Assembly (NCBI RefSeq): GCF_026535915.1
Contig: NZ_JAFNPF010000001.1
Location: 1,674,001-1,738,000 of the forward strand
Direction: 5' to 3'
Origin: Snodgrassella sp945267035
GTDB lineage: Bacteria > Pseudomonadota > Gammaproteobacteria > Burkholderiales > Neisseriaceae
DNA length: 64,000 bases
In this document: piece after piece, positions 46,278 to 55,296 of the stretch
How the letters are laid out: each line of letters begins with the position of its first letter
How positions within the stretch are numbered: position 1 is the stretch's first letter
Notes under the pieces: generated by a model
Seen by the model: the letters and a program-made list of their open reading frames with translations, nothing else
Database searches by the model: none
What the model was told of the DNA's origin: nothing
Program-made: the position numbers and the translations under genes

Positions 46278-48176
46278 TTAATGGTTCATGGTCAGCAGCA
46301 GATGGTTCATGCGTTTAACGAATGCTGCCGGATTGTCCAGTTTACCGCCTTCGGCTAGTAAAGCCTGATCATAAACCAGTTCAGCCAATTCGGTTCGTTG
46401 CTCATTATCCTGTTCCGCAGCAATTTTTTTAATTAAGGGATGATCAGGATTAATTTCCAGTGTTGGCTTGGTGTGCGGGATTTGCGCACCAGCACCAGAA
46501 GCTTCCAGCATACGTGCCAAATGCTGACTCATATCATGCTCACCCACAACCAAACAGGCTGGACTTTCCGTTAGGCGGGCAGTGGCTCGTACTGACTCTA
46601 CTTTATCACCTAAAGCAGCTTTGATTTGTTCTACCACTTCTTTGTTGTCTTCTTCGGTTTTCGCCTGAACTGCTTTCTCTTCTTCATCAGCCAGGTTGCC
46701 CAGATCCAAGGAACCTTTGGCTACGCTAACCAGTTTTTTACCGTCAAATTCAGTTAGGCTGTTAACCACCCATTCATCGACACGGTCAGTCAACAACAAT
46801 ACTTCTACGCCTTTTTTCAGGAAAATTTCCAGATGTGGGCTGTTTTTCGCTGCTGCGTAGCTGTCAGCAGTGATATAGTAGATTTTGTCCTGTCCTTCTT
46901 TCATTCGACTAATATAGTCAGCCAAAGAAACGGTTTGTTCGGCATGATCATTATGCGTTGAAGCAAAACGGCACAGTCCGGCAATTTTGTCTTTATTGCT
47001 GTAGTCTTCGGCGATGCCTTCTTTCAGGACATTACCAAACACGTTCCAGAATTCGCTATATTTTTCTGGTTGATTTTTCTGTAGATCTTCCAGCAGGGAC
47101 AAGACTTTTTTAACGCTACCAGAGCGAATGGCATCCAAGTCACGGCTTTCCTGCAAAATCTCACGCGAAACGTTCAAGGGCAGATCACTGCTGTCAATCA
47201 CCCCACGAATAAAGCGCAAATAAGTTGGCATCAGTTTTTTGGCATCGTCCATGATAAATACGCGTTTTACGTATAATTGGACACCATGCTTGGGCTCACG
47301 TTCGTAGAGATCAAAAGGTGCATGTTTGGGCACATATAATAGTCCCGTGTATTCATGCCGTCCTTCTACTCTAAAATGCGTCCACGCTAAGGCATCATCA
47401 TAATCATGGGAAACATGGCGATAGAAGGTCTGATACTGCTCATCAGTGATTTCGTTTTTGGGACGTTGCCATAACGCCTGAGCTTGATTCACTACTTCCA
47501 GTTCGTCAGAAGTTTTAACATTGCCTTCTTCATCGTATTCCGGTGCTTTTTTCATGTAGATAGGCACAGAAATATGATCGCTGTAGGTGGTGACAATGCG
47601 GCGTAAAGTCCAGTCGGATAACAGATCTTTTTCGTCATCTTTCACATGCAAGATGACTTTTGTTCCACGCTCGGGTTTAGAAATGGGTTCAACGGTGAAT
47701 TCACCATCGCCAGCACTAATCCAGCGCACTGCTTCATTGTCGGCACTGCCAGCTTTACGACTTTCAACTGTTACTTTGTCGGCCACAATAAAGGCAGAAT
47801 AAAAACCCACACCAAACTGACCGATTAAATTGGCATCTTTTTTATCATCTCCAGTCAATTGCTCCAGAAATGCTTTGGTGCCTGACTTGGCAATGGTACC
47901 GAGATGTTCGATGATTTCAGCTTCATTCATGCCGATACCATTATCTGCTACAGTAATGGTCTGTTCTTCAGCGTTGGCGGTTACAGTGATTTTGAATTCT
48001 GTATCATCGCCCAACAAACTAGCATTATGTAATGATTCGAAGCGCAGTTTGTCGCAAGCATCAGCGGCATTGGATATGAGTTCACGCAGAAAAATCTCTT
48101 TGTTACTGTACAATGAATGAATCATCAGCTGTAACAATTGTTTCACTTCAGTTTGAAAACTATGTGTCTGTTTCAT
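46278..48176 (-). CDS. htpG: Molecular chaperone HtpG (Hsp90)
   Basis: The 632-residue Hsp90 has the GHKL ATPase domain: IFLRELISNAADACDKLR (Asn/Asp for ATP), VADNGIGM, GTIAKSGT and QFGVGFYSAF, then the middle domain RVFIMDDAKKLMPTYLRFIRGVIDSSDLPLNVSREILQ, quoted in short as VDSSDLPLN-type with SSDLPLNVSRE, and a dimerisation domain ending MNHLLLTMNH. It remodels client proteins under stress. A heat-shock-type promoter is visible upstream (48217-48245). Confidence 0.97.
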   Translation of the reverse strand: MKQTHSFQTEVKQLLQLMIHSLYSNKEIFLRELISNAADACDKLRFESLHNASLLGDDTEFKITVTANAEEQTITVADNGIGMNEAEIIEHLGTIAKSGTKAFLEQLTGDDKKDANLIGQFGVGFYSAFIVADKVTVESRKAGSADNEAVRWISAGDGEFTVEPISKPERGTKVILHVKDDEKDLLSDWTLRRIVTTYSDHISVPIYMKKAPEYDEEGNVKTSDELEVVNQAQALWQRPKNEITDEQYQTFYRHVSHDYDDALAWTHFRVEGRHEYTGLLYVPKHAPFDLYEREPKHGVQLYVKRVFIMDDAKKLMPTYLRFIRGVIDSSDLPLNVSREILQESRDLDAIRSGSVKKVLSLLEDLQKNQPEKYSEFWNVFGNVLKEGIAEDYSNKDKIAGLCRFASTHNDHAEQTVSLADYISRMKEGQDKIYYITADSYAAAKNSPHLEIFLKKGVEVLLLTDRVDEWVVNSLTEFDGKKLVSVAKGSLDLGNLADEEEKAVQAKTEEDNKEVVEQIKAALGDKVESVRATARLTESPACLVVGEHDMSQHLARMLEASGAGAQIPHTKPTLEINPDHPLIKKIAAEQDNEQRTELAELVYDQALLAEGGKLDNPAAFVKRMNHLLLTMNH

Positions 48177-48216
48177 GATTTTCCCGAAATATCTAAAATT
48201 GGTTATTGTTGATTTA

Positions 48217-48245
48217 AGATAGGGGTTGATTTAAGCAGTTTCAAG
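48217..48245 (-). promoter_or_regulatory. Sigma-32 heat-shock promoter of htpG
   Basis: On the minus strand CTTGAAA (48245-48239) is followed after 13 bases by CCCCTATCT (48225-48217). Both boxes match the sigma-32 consensus (CTTGAAA, CCCCATnT) with the right spacing. It ends about 40 bases upstream of the htpG start. This is the best-formed specialised promoter in the window. Confidence 0.85.
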
Positions 48246-48609
48246 ACGATAGAAAAAGACAATTAATTAGATTATTATGACAAATACATTTCAGTTTTAA
48301 TAAATGCATTTGCTACAAGCGTTTCTGCAAAACATCACTCACCTAAAGCGTGATGACTTATCGCGTTTTGCCTGTTCATTAAAGCGGTTTTAATTTTGCA
48401 TGACGTGCTGTCTGGACACTTTTTTCCCGTACTTTTATTAAAACCCTTGCCCTTCTTCACTTAACCACTGGGTAGTCTACTCAACAAAATTCTGATATGT
48501 TAAAATTAGGGCAATTTATCAAATATTTAATGGCAATATGATTGTCCAAGGTTTGGTGCTTTGGCGTTATTTTATGCCTTAAATCAACATATTAAGAGGG
48601 ATTTTTAAT
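48246..48609. other. Divergent region htpG/yebC, nothing else recognised
   Basis: About 360 AT-rich bases. AGAGGGA lies 8 bases before the yebC ATG as its ribosome site. No further feature was seen. Confidence 0.4.
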
Positions 48610-49338
48610 ATGGCAGGACACAGTAAGTGGGCTAATATCCAACATCGTAAAGGCAGACAGGATGCCAAGCGCGGGAAAATTTTTACCCGCCTGATTAAAG
48701 AAATCACTATTGCAGCAAAACTGGGTGGAGGCGATCCTGATTCAAACCCACGCCTACGTTTGGCAATGGACAAAGCCACTGATGCCAATATGCCAAAAGA
48801 CAATATTCAACGCGCTATTGATAAAGGTACCGGTAATCTGGAAGGTGTCGAATACGTTGAATTACGTTACGAAGGTTACGGTATTGGCGGTGCTGCTGTC
48901 ATGGTGGATTGTTTGACAGATAATAAAACCCGTACTGTTGCTGATGTTCGTCATGCCTTTAATAAACATGGCGGCAATATGGGCACTGATGGGTCAGTGG
49001 CATTTCAATTTGTTCATCAGGGTTATTTACTCTTTGATCCTGCAACCGATGAAGATGCTTTGATGGAAGCGGCGCTGGAAGCAGGAGCTGAAGATGTGAT
49101 TACGCAGGAAGATGGCTCTAAGGAAGTGATTACTGAGCCTTACAGCCATAGTAAGGTGAAAGAAGCACTGGAAGCAGCCGGATTTCATGCTGCTGATGGT
49201 GAAGTAACCATGCGTGCAGTCAACGAAACCGAGCTTGCAGGGGAAGATGCGGAAAAAATGCAGCGTTTACTCGATGCGCTTGAAGATTTGGATGACGTGC
49301 AAAACGTCTACACTACTGCGGTATTGGATACCGAATAA
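48610..49338 (+). CDS. yebC: YebC/PmpR family DNA-binding regulator
   Basis: The 242-residue protein starts MAGHSKWANIQHRKGRQDAKR, shortened here as GHSKWANIQHRKGRQD, and has MPKDNIQRAIDKGTG, YEGYGIGG and TDNKTRTVADVRHAFNKHGG, all diagnostic. The family binds DNA or acts on translating ribosomes; recent work links YebC-type proteins to relief of stalling at proline motifs, so the regulator name is historical. It ends with a terminator 5 bases after the stop. Confidence 0.96.
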   Translation: MAGHSKWANIQHRKGRQDAKRGKIFTRLIKEITIAAKLGGGDPDSNPRLRLAMDKATDANMPKDNIQRAIDKGTGNLEGVEYVELRYEGYGIGGAAVMVDCLTDNKTRTVADVRHAFNKHGGNMGTDGSVAFQFVHQGYLLFDPATDEDALMEAALEAGAEDVITQEDGSKEVITEPYSHSKVKEALEAAGFHAADGEVTMRAVNETELAGEDAEKMQRLLDALEDLDDVQNVYTTAVLDTE

Positions 49339-49343
49339 AACTC

Positions 49344-49368
49344 AAACGGGCTGATCATCAGCCCGTTT
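49344..49368 (+). terminator. Intrinsic terminator of yebC
   Basis: A perfect 11-bp stem (49344-49354 and 49358-49368) with loop TCA, followed by AATCTT. It separates yebC from the next operon. Confidence 0.78.
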
Positions 49369-49403
49369 AATCTTCTAAAATATTGATTTTTCTATTTTCT
49401 CTC

Positions 49404-49613
49404 ATGCACTCCACAACCGACTTCATGCAAACAGCCAGCTATGGTGAATGTGCAGAAACACTTGATTTTTGGCTAAATGAATGCACTCTGGATGAAGCCC
49501 CTTCTGCAGCAGTTGTGCAAAACTGGCAACAAATTTTTCAATCACGTGGCAATAAATTCCTCCGTTTGGCCACGCTGTGCCAGCAATGGCTTAATGAAGA
49601 TAATACGCAATGA
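49404..49613 (+). CDS. Small hypothetical protein upstream of the VanZ-like gene
   Basis: The 69-residue soluble protein (MHSTTDFMQTASYGECAETL..., ending CQQWLNEDNTQ) is read from the ATG at 49404; a TTG 7 codons upstream is possible. It overlaps the next gene by four bases (ATGA), indicating translational coupling. Helical and acidic, no known family. Position suggests a first gene of the operon with the VanZ-like protein and pepP. Confidence 0.65.
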   Translation: MHSTTDFMQTASYGECAETLDFWLNECTLDEAPSAAVVQNWQQIFQSRGNKFLRLATLCQQWLNEDNTQ

Positions 49614-50002
49614 AAACTCAGTGGCTGAATAAATGGTTTGTTCTGGCGCTAATCTGGTTTGGCGCCAGTATTTATACCTTGTTTTTTTCCAGTGGCAATC
49701 AGTCTGTGTCCATTCCCCACTTTGATAAGATATGCCATTTTGGTTTATTTTTCGGTCAGTTCTGGTTATTATGTAAAATCTGCTTACAATCTAACAGCAC
49801 TTTGCCCATACGCCAATATTTGATTTTAGCTTTATTGTGGGCTGCTATAAGTGAGGTGATTCAATCACAGTTACCACACCGTAGTGGCGATATATTGGAC
49901 GCCATAGCAGATTTGCTCGGGGCGATTTGTGCGCTTTGGCTGGCGAAAAAAATTCAATTTGCTCGCCGTAGCATGTCTCAAGGAATTCAGCATGAAAGTT
50001 AA
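49610..50002 (+). CDS. VanZ-like family membrane protein
   Basis: The 130-residue protein has four membrane segments and the VanZ signature: an N-terminal helix, DKICHFGLFFGQFW, a third helix and the conserved end SEVIQSQLPHRSGDILDAIADLLGA, cited in short as PHRSGDILDAIADLLGA. The biochemical role of VanZ-like proteins in Gram-negative bacteria is unknown; the name comes from teicoplanin resistance. It is coupled to the small gene before it and overlaps pepP by 11 bases. Confidence 0.83.
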   Translation: MKTQWLNKWFVLALIWFGASIYTLFFSSGNQSVSIPHFDKICHFGLFFGQFWLLCKICLQSNSTLPIRQYLILALLWAAISEVIQSQLPHRSGDILDAIADLLGAICALWLAKKIQFARRSMSQGIQHES

Positions 50003-51314
50003 CCAATCGGTTTATCAGCAGCGTCGCCAAGCCGTACTTCAAAAAATCGGTACCGATGGTATTGCTATTGTATTTGCCGCGCCAGAACAACGTCGCAGCA
50101 ACGATACCGAATACCCTTTCAGACAAGACAGTTATTTCCATTACCTCACCGGCTTTCCTGAAACTGAATCAGCTTTGATTCTGAATGGGCAAGAACAGAG
50201 TGCTACTTTATTGTGTCGTCACAAAGATCCTGATGCAGAAATTTGGCATGGTTTTCGTTATGGTCCTGCTGCCGCGCGGGAGCAATTTAAGTTTGATCAG
50301 GCAGATGACATTAGCCAACTTACTCAACATTTAAAAAAAGCTTTACCCGGTCATCGGCAATTATATGCGCTTTGGGGTTTATATCCTCAACGTGATACCC
50401 AAATGATTGCTTTGTGGAATGAAATTAACCAGATCACCAATCACCACAGCATTCCTGGCAGCACCATCGCTTCAGAGAATTTGATTAATCTGAGCAGCAT
50501 TCTTGACCCGATGCGGCTAGTCAAAGATGAACACGAACAGTCTTTAATGCGCATTGCAGCGGAAATCAGTGCTCAAGCTCATATCCGCGCCATGCGCAAC
50601 ACTAAACCGGGCAAATACGAATATCAGATTGAGGCGGAAATACTACATGAATTCATGTTGCATGGTGCACGTTATCCGGCTTACAACAGTATCGTTGCTG
50701 GTGGCAAAAATGCTTGTTGTTTGCATTACGTCCGCAACAGTGATCAGCTACAAGCGTCAGATTTACTCCTGATTGATGCAGGAGCGGAATATCAGATGTA
50801 CGCTGGTGATATCAGCCGTACTTTTCCCGTTAGTGGACGGTTCACCAGTGCCCAAAAAGATGTCTATGACATCGTTTTAGCTGTTAATCAGGCAAGTATT
50901 GATGCCACAGTTAATCAAGCAGACTGGCAGATCATTGCATCCAATGCCACACGAATGCTAACTGAAGGGATGATCGATCTGGGCATTTTGCAAGGTAGTG
51001 TTGAGGAAAACATTGATAAACAGCTTTATCGTCGTTTTTACATGCATGGTTTGGGACATTGGCTGGGTCTGGATGTTCATGATGTTGGCGGGCGATTTGA
51101 CCACCAGGGTCAGCCAATTTTGTTACAACCTGGTATGGTTACCACCATCGAGCCGGGTATTTATATAGCCGCAGCTGATGATATCCCCGCCGCTTTTCAT
51201 CATATTGGCATTCGTATTGAAGACAATATTTTGGTTACGGAAAATGGAAATGAAAACCTGACCGCCTCAGTACCCAAAACCACCAGCGCAATTGAAACCA
51301 TCATGCAGCAATAG
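49992..51314 (+). CDS. pepP: Xaa-Pro aminopeptidase (aminopeptidase P)
   Basis: The 440-residue cytoplasmic metalloprotease removes N-terminal residues before proline. The start at 49992 (MKVNQSVYQQRR) fits the family, while an upstream ATG would run inside the VanZ-like gene. Metal ligands are visible: two Asp in LLIDAGAEYQMYAGDISRTF, His in HGLGHWLGLDVHDVG, Glu in TTIEPGIYI and Glu in GIRIEDNILVT. The N-terminal domain has FRQDSYFHYLTGFPE. Last gene of the small operon; a terminator follows. Confidence 0.96.
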   Translation: MKVNQSVYQQRRQAVLQKIGTDGIAIVFAAPEQRRSNDTEYPFRQDSYFHYLTGFPETESALILNGQEQSATLLCRHKDPDAEIWHGFRYGPAAAREQFKFDQADDISQLTQHLKKALPGHRQLYALWGLYPQRDTQMIALWNEINQITNHHSIPGSTIASENLINLSSILDPMRLVKDEHEQSLMRIAAEISAQAHIRAMRNTKPGKYEYQIEAEILHEFMLHGARYPAYNSIVAGGKNACCLHYVRNSDQLQASDLLLIDAGAEYQMYAGDISRTFPVSGRFTSAQKDVYDIVLAVNQASIDATVNQADWQIIASNATRMLTEGMIDLGILQGSVEENIDKQLYRRFYMHGLGHWLGLDVHDVGGRFDHQGQPILLQPGMVTTIEPGIYIAAADDIPAAFHHIGIRIEDNILVTENGNENLTASVPKTTSAIETIMQQ

Positions 51315-51327
51315 GCTTTTATCTAAT

Positions 51328-51365
51328 CAAACAGGCAGCAAGACTCTATGTCTGCTGCCTGTTTG
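51328..51365. terminator. Bidirectional terminator between pepP and hslO
   Basis: A 12-bp GC-rich stem extended by a 4-bp inner stem (51328-51339 with 51354-51365, inner AGAC/GTCT) lies between the two converging genes. T-runs are short on both sides. Confidence 0.78.
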
Positions 51366-51379
51366 CTTAATAATGTTGT

Positions 51380-52297
51380 TTAATGATTACGTTGCTGAGC
51401 ATGCAATTGTTGTTTGGCTGTCTCAACAATGTCTTGTCCGAACAGAGTATTAACATCCGCTTCATCAAACACATAATTAGCGTGACAGAAATCACAATTG
51501 ATCTGAATACTGCCTTCTTCAGCCACCGCTTCACCCACTTCTTGTCCGCCCAACAGCAGCAACATATCACTAACTTTGGTACGCGAACAGGTACAGGCAA
51601 ATTCTATCGGCTGCTGCGCCAGCAGGCGTACTTCATGTTCATGAAACAGACGATATAATAATTCTTCGGCTGGTAAATGCAGCAATTCATCTTTTTTGAC
51701 TGTTTCTGCTAAAGCAGTCAGTTCTGTCCAGCAATCTTCTTCTATATCCTGCCCGGGTAATCTTTGTAATAACAAGCCACCGGCATGATTATCATCCGCA
51801 GCCAAGGCAATATAGGTAGCTAATTGTTCAGAACGCGCCATGTAATTCATCAGCATTTGCGCAATACTGTCGCCTGCCAGCTCTACCACACCCTGCCATG
51901 ATTCTCCATGTGTTGGTTGTAAGGTCAGTACAAACATACCGCCGGAGCCAAGCAGATCGACCAAGCTCATATCATCATCAATAAGCGCAGATTCATCCCA
52001 ACGTGCAGTGGCTCGACAGGTGCCAGAAGATGTCGCTTCTGCAACCAGCATTTTTAGAATACCACTTCCCTGAACCTGTACAATCAGGCTGCCTTCAAAC
52101 TTGAGATTACTGGCGAGCAATACCGCCGCTACGGTCAGTTCTCCTAGTGCTTGTTTGATGGCTGCTGGATATTTTTTATTTTCTCCAACATGCTGCCACA
52201 CCTGCTGTAGATTCACTTGCAATCCACGCACAGGATAGGTTTCAAACATAAAGCGAGTCAGTTGATCTTGAGGATTTATTGCCTGTTCAGTCATCAT
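51380..52297 (-). CDS. hslO: Redox-regulated chaperone Hsp33
   Basis: The 305-residue protein is activated by oxidation and unfolding and holds aggregating proteins. The zinc-binding redox switch is at the C-terminal part: ACTCSR (CxC) and INCDFCHANY (CxxC), about 30 residues apart. The N-terminal domain has TRFMFETYPVRGLQVNL and LTVAAVLLASNLKFEG. Length and start (GAAG before ATG) fit the family. It converges with pepP. Confidence 0.95.
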   Translation of the reverse strand: MMTEQAINPQDQLTRFMFETYPVRGLQVNLQQVWQHVGENKKYPAAIKQALGELTVAAVLLASNLKFEGSLIVQVQGSGILKMLVAEATSSGTCRATARWDESALIDDDMSLVDLLGSGGMFVLTLQPTHGESWQGVVELAGDSIAQMLMNYMARSEQLATYIALAADDNHAGGLLLQRLPGQDIEEDCWTELTALAETVKKDELLHLPAEELLYRLFHEHEVRLLAQQPIEFACTCSRTKVSDMLLLLGGQEVGEAVAEEGSIQINCDFCHANYVFDEADVNTLFGQDIVETAKQQLHAQQRNH

Positions 52298-52719
52298 CTT
52301 CTTTCAGCAAAATAATCGTTTAATATGGTTACAACTTAATAAAATTCAACTATGCGTAATGTGTTGAGCAGATGTAACAATCTGAATAATTCATTTTTGC
52401 TCGCAATGAAACGGCTAAAATTTTGATCGCAAGTGCGCGCATAAAACAACAAACAACCCAATTTTTTATAAATACGACCGCTAACAGTAGCTATTGGCTT
52501 TATACCTATATAAACTTTAGGATCATGTATTGGCATGGTTAACACGAGAATTGAAGGTCAATATACTCTTCAGACCTCAACCGATTTTTCGACTGTTTCA
52601 GTGTTAAGTGATCGAATAAATAAAATTAGTAAATAATTAATGATAAAATAGTTCAACATCATCTCTGTGGCTAGGTTATTAATTCCACCCTATGCCTGGT
52701 TGTATAAGGAGAGTCTAAA
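52298..52719. other. Divergent promoter region hslO/amidotransferase
   Basis: About 420 AT-rich bases. An open frame of 69 codons at 52336-52545 on minus lacks a ribosome site or familiar sequence and was not called. AAGGAGA before the amidotransferase ATG is a strong ribosome site. Confidence 0.4.
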
Positions 52720-53562
52720 ATGTGCCAATTGCTCGGCATGAATTGTAACACCCCAACGGATATTGTTTTTTCGTTTGAAGGGTTTCGTTTGCGTGGTGGA
52801 TTGACTGATAGCCATGCAGATGGCTTTGGCATTGCATTTTTTGAACAACACGGTATTCGGCTGTTACAGGATGACAAACCCTGTGCTCGTTCTCCTGTGG
52901 CAGATCTCGTGCAACAATATAAAATCAAATCGGAAAATGTTATTGCGCATATCCGCAAGGCAACGCAAGGACAGGTTAGTTTAGCCAATACCCACCCTTT
53001 TGTACGCGAATTATGGGGTGAATACTGGGTTTTTGCTCATAATGGCAATCTGCGTGGGCTTAAAGAAATTGACGGCGAATATTTTAACCCTGTAGGCTCG
53101 ACTGATTCAGAAAAAGCCTTTTGTTATCTTCTGGAACACTTGCGTCAGCGCTTCCGATACAAACCTTCACGCGAAGAATTGTTTGCCTCCATTGCCGAAA
53201 AAACGCATGAACTGAGAAAATATGGTTTGTTCAATTATATGCTTTCCAATGGAGACTGGTTGTTAGCACATGCCAGTACTCTGCTGTTTTATATTATCCG
53301 TCAGGCTCCATTTGGCGAGGCGGCTTTAGTAGATGAAGATGTTGCCATTGATTTTTCCGCCGTCACCACTCCCAACGATCGCGTTGCGGTCATCGCTACA
53401 TTACCTTTAACATGTAATGAAAAATGGCAACAATTAGCGGTGAATGAATTGGTGATGTTTAGTCAGGGAGAAATTGTTTTGCGTGATGAAATACAGCCTG
53501 CACAGTATATGAGTGTTGCAGAAGGGCTGGCGATTGCGCGCCAAGCCGGCGTTGAAATGTGA
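52720..53562 (+). CDS. Class II glutamine amidotransferase (YafJ-like)
   Basis: The 280-residue protein has the Ntn-type glutaminase fold: Cys2 as catalytic residue once Met1 is removed (MCQLLGMN), then HADGFGIAF, IAHIRKATQG, ANTHPFVREL and FAHNGNLRG, all typical of the YafJ/Gat-II group. It should hydrolyse glutamine or a gamma-glutamyl compound. No synthase domain is attached, and no partner gene is adjacent. Substrate unknown; E. coli YafJ is also uncharacterised in detail. Confidence 0.9.
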   Translation: MCQLLGMNCNTPTDIVFSFEGFRLRGGLTDSHADGFGIAFFEQHGIRLLQDDKPCARSPVADLVQQYKIKSENVIAHIRKATQGQVSLANTHPFVRELWGEYWVFAHNGNLRGLKEIDGEYFNPVGSTDSEKAFCYLLEHLRQRFRYKPSREELFASIAEKTHELRKYGLFNYMLSNGDWLLAHASTLLFYIIRQAPFGEAALVDEDVAIDFSAVTTPNDRVAVIATLPLTCNEKWQQLAVNELVMFSQGEIVLRDEIQPAQYMSVAEGLAIARQAGVEM

Positions 53563-53670
53563 GAATAGTTGTGTCACAGCTTAAACCTAACCTGCATTGA
53601 CCTTATTTTGTCCAAGCATCAACTTAGCATTAACTCGCTAATTTGCCCATAGCTCACGGTCATAAAAAAT

Positions 53671-53698
53671 CAGCTCTGAAAAATATCAGAGCTGTTTT
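53671..53698. terminator. Bidirectional terminator after the amidotransferase gene
   Basis: A perfect 9-bp stem (53671-53679 and 53686-53694) followed by TTTT on plus, and by ATTTTTTATG on minus. It lies between the converging amidotransferase and transporter genes and can serve both. Confidence 0.88.
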
Positions 53699-53721
53699 CA
53701 CTGCCAAGTCAATCATTTATA

Positions 53722-55095
53722 CTACTTTTGTGGCATAAAACCATAGATCATAATGGCGACGACCGCAATAGGAATGACGATACGGCACAAAAATTTCCAC
53801 AGAGCAAATAATGCTGGACCTAAGTGTAATTCCTCACGGATAAGTTGTTGATTCATCATCCAGCCAGCAAAAACAATGGTGCCCAGACCTGTTAGCGGTA
53901 ACATCAGTTTACTGGTCAGATAATCGAGCAAATCAAAGATATTTTTTCCGAACAAAGTCACTTGCTTCCATTCATTAAATGATAACAGACAAGCAATACC
54001 CAAAGCCCAGATAACAACACTACTCACCACCGTTGCAGAAACACGGCTCAGGCGCGTTTTTTCTTCCAATAACTCTACCGTAGGCTCCAGCAGTGAAATT
54101 GAAGAAGTTAACGCAGCAAAGGTTAGGAAAATAAAGAACAATACTCCTAAAATAGTTCCGCCAGCCATATTACCAAATGCAATGGGTAAAGTAACAAAAA
54201 TCAAACCAGCACCTTCGCCCGGTTGTAACCCATTAGCAAATACCAGCGGGAAAATAGCCATACCGGACAAAATAGCCACGATCACATCCAGAATAACAAC
54301 TGTGCGAGCGGTGGAAATCAGGTTAACGTCTTTGCCCAGATAGGAACCGTATGCCATCATGATGCCCATACCCAAAGACAAACTGAAAAATGCATGTCCT
54401 AAAGCAGCCAACACAGCTTTGCCGGTTATAGCTGACCAATTCGGGGTAAATAAAAATTTAAATGCCTGCTCAAATGCTGGACCACTGACCAAAGCAGCAT
54501 AAACCACCAGACCAATCAGTAATAAGCCCAATCCTGGCATCATGATCTTACATGAACGCTCTAATCCGGCACCCACCCCCAGTGCAACGATAAAGGCAGT
54601 AGCAAACATAAACACTGTATGCCAAATAAATAGATGACTGACACTGCCCAAAAAATTCTCAAATAGCTGGCTGGTACCATTGCCATTCATACCAACAAAT
54701 GAGCCTTTGGCTGCAATCACAATGTAATCTGTAGCCCAGCCACCAATCACACTATAAAAAGACAAAATTAAAAAAGACCCGAGCACACCAATAATGCCTA
54801 CCCAGCGCCAGTTTTTAGATCTTCCTTCTGCTTTGGCCACATCTTCCATAGTATGTATCGGATTTTTTTGCCCACGCCGACCAATCAGCCACTCTGCTAC
54901 CAATATGGGCAAACCAATCACAAACATACAAATCAGATAAGTTAGTACAAAAGCAGAACCACCCATCTCTCCAGCCATATACGGAAATTTCCATATATTA
55001 CCTAGCCCAACAGCTGATCCAGCAGCAGCAAGCATAAAGCCCATGCGCGAACTCCACTGGGAGTGTGATTTTTTCATTGTTATGCTTCCACTCAT
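53722..55095 (-). CDS. Sodium-dependent transporter of the NSS (SNF) family
   Basis: The 457-residue protein has about 11-12 membrane segments and the NSS signature near the N-terminus: GFMLAAAGSAVGLGNIWKFPY, quoted in part as AGSAVGLGNIWKFPY, in which the unwound helix binds sodium and substrate. GGSAFVLTYL and GLPILVAEW follow. NSS proteins import amino acids or osmolytes with sodium (MhsT, LeuT). The exact substrate is not predictable. The start at 55095 has GAGGA 6 bases upstream; a second ATG six codons later is less likely. Confidence 0.88.
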   Translation of the reverse strand: MSGSITMKKSHSQWSSRMGFMLAAAGSAVGLGNIWKFPYMAGEMGGSAFVLTYLICMFVIGLPILVAEWLIGRRGQKNPIHTMEDVAKAEGRSKNWRWVGIIGVLGSFLILSFYSVIGGWATDYIVIAAKGSFVGMNGNGTSQLFENFLGSVSHLFIWHTVFMFATAFIVALGVGAGLERSCKIMMPGLGLLLIGLVVYAALVSGPAFEQAFKFLFTPNWSAITGKAVLAALGHAFFSLSLGMGIMMAYGSYLGKDVNLISTARTVVILDVIVAILSGMAIFPLVFANGLQPGEGAGLIFVTLPIAFGNMAGGTILGVLFFIFLTFAALTSSISLLEPTVELLEEKTRLSRVSATVVSSVVIWALGIACLLSFNEWKQVTLFGKNIFDLLDYLTSKLMLPLTGLGTIVFAGWMMNQQLIREELHLGPALFALWKFLCRIVIPIAVVAIMIYGFMPQK

Positions 55096-55233
55096 TTCTT
55101 GTCCTCACAGCCTGATATGATTTGATTACAATAATTCATCTAAAAATTCGATTAAGTCAAAAATAAAGTGGCTAATCATGCCATGAATTAAACTATTGGA
55201 CAAGAATTGTAAAAAATTATGCCAAGTAAATAT

Positions 55234-55278
55234 AAAAAAGGCAGAATAATTAGACAAATTATCTAATTTTTCCGCCTT
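55234..55278 (-). terminator. Intrinsic terminator of the nitrilase gene
   Basis: A 17-bp stem with two mismatches (55238-55254 and 55262-55278) is followed on minus by TTTTTTATA. It lies 18 bases after the nitrilase stop. Confidence 0.85.
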
Positions 55279-55296
55279 GATTGCTTTAGAAGTAGA

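Noticed and set aside
49610..50002. Glycopeptide resistance function for VanZ-like or VanW-like genes
   Set aside because: No vanHAX or regulatory genes are present, and these families are widespread without resistance.
52336..52545. 69-codon minus-strand open frame in the hslO/amidotransferase gap
   Set aside because: No ribosome site or family pattern; probably chance.
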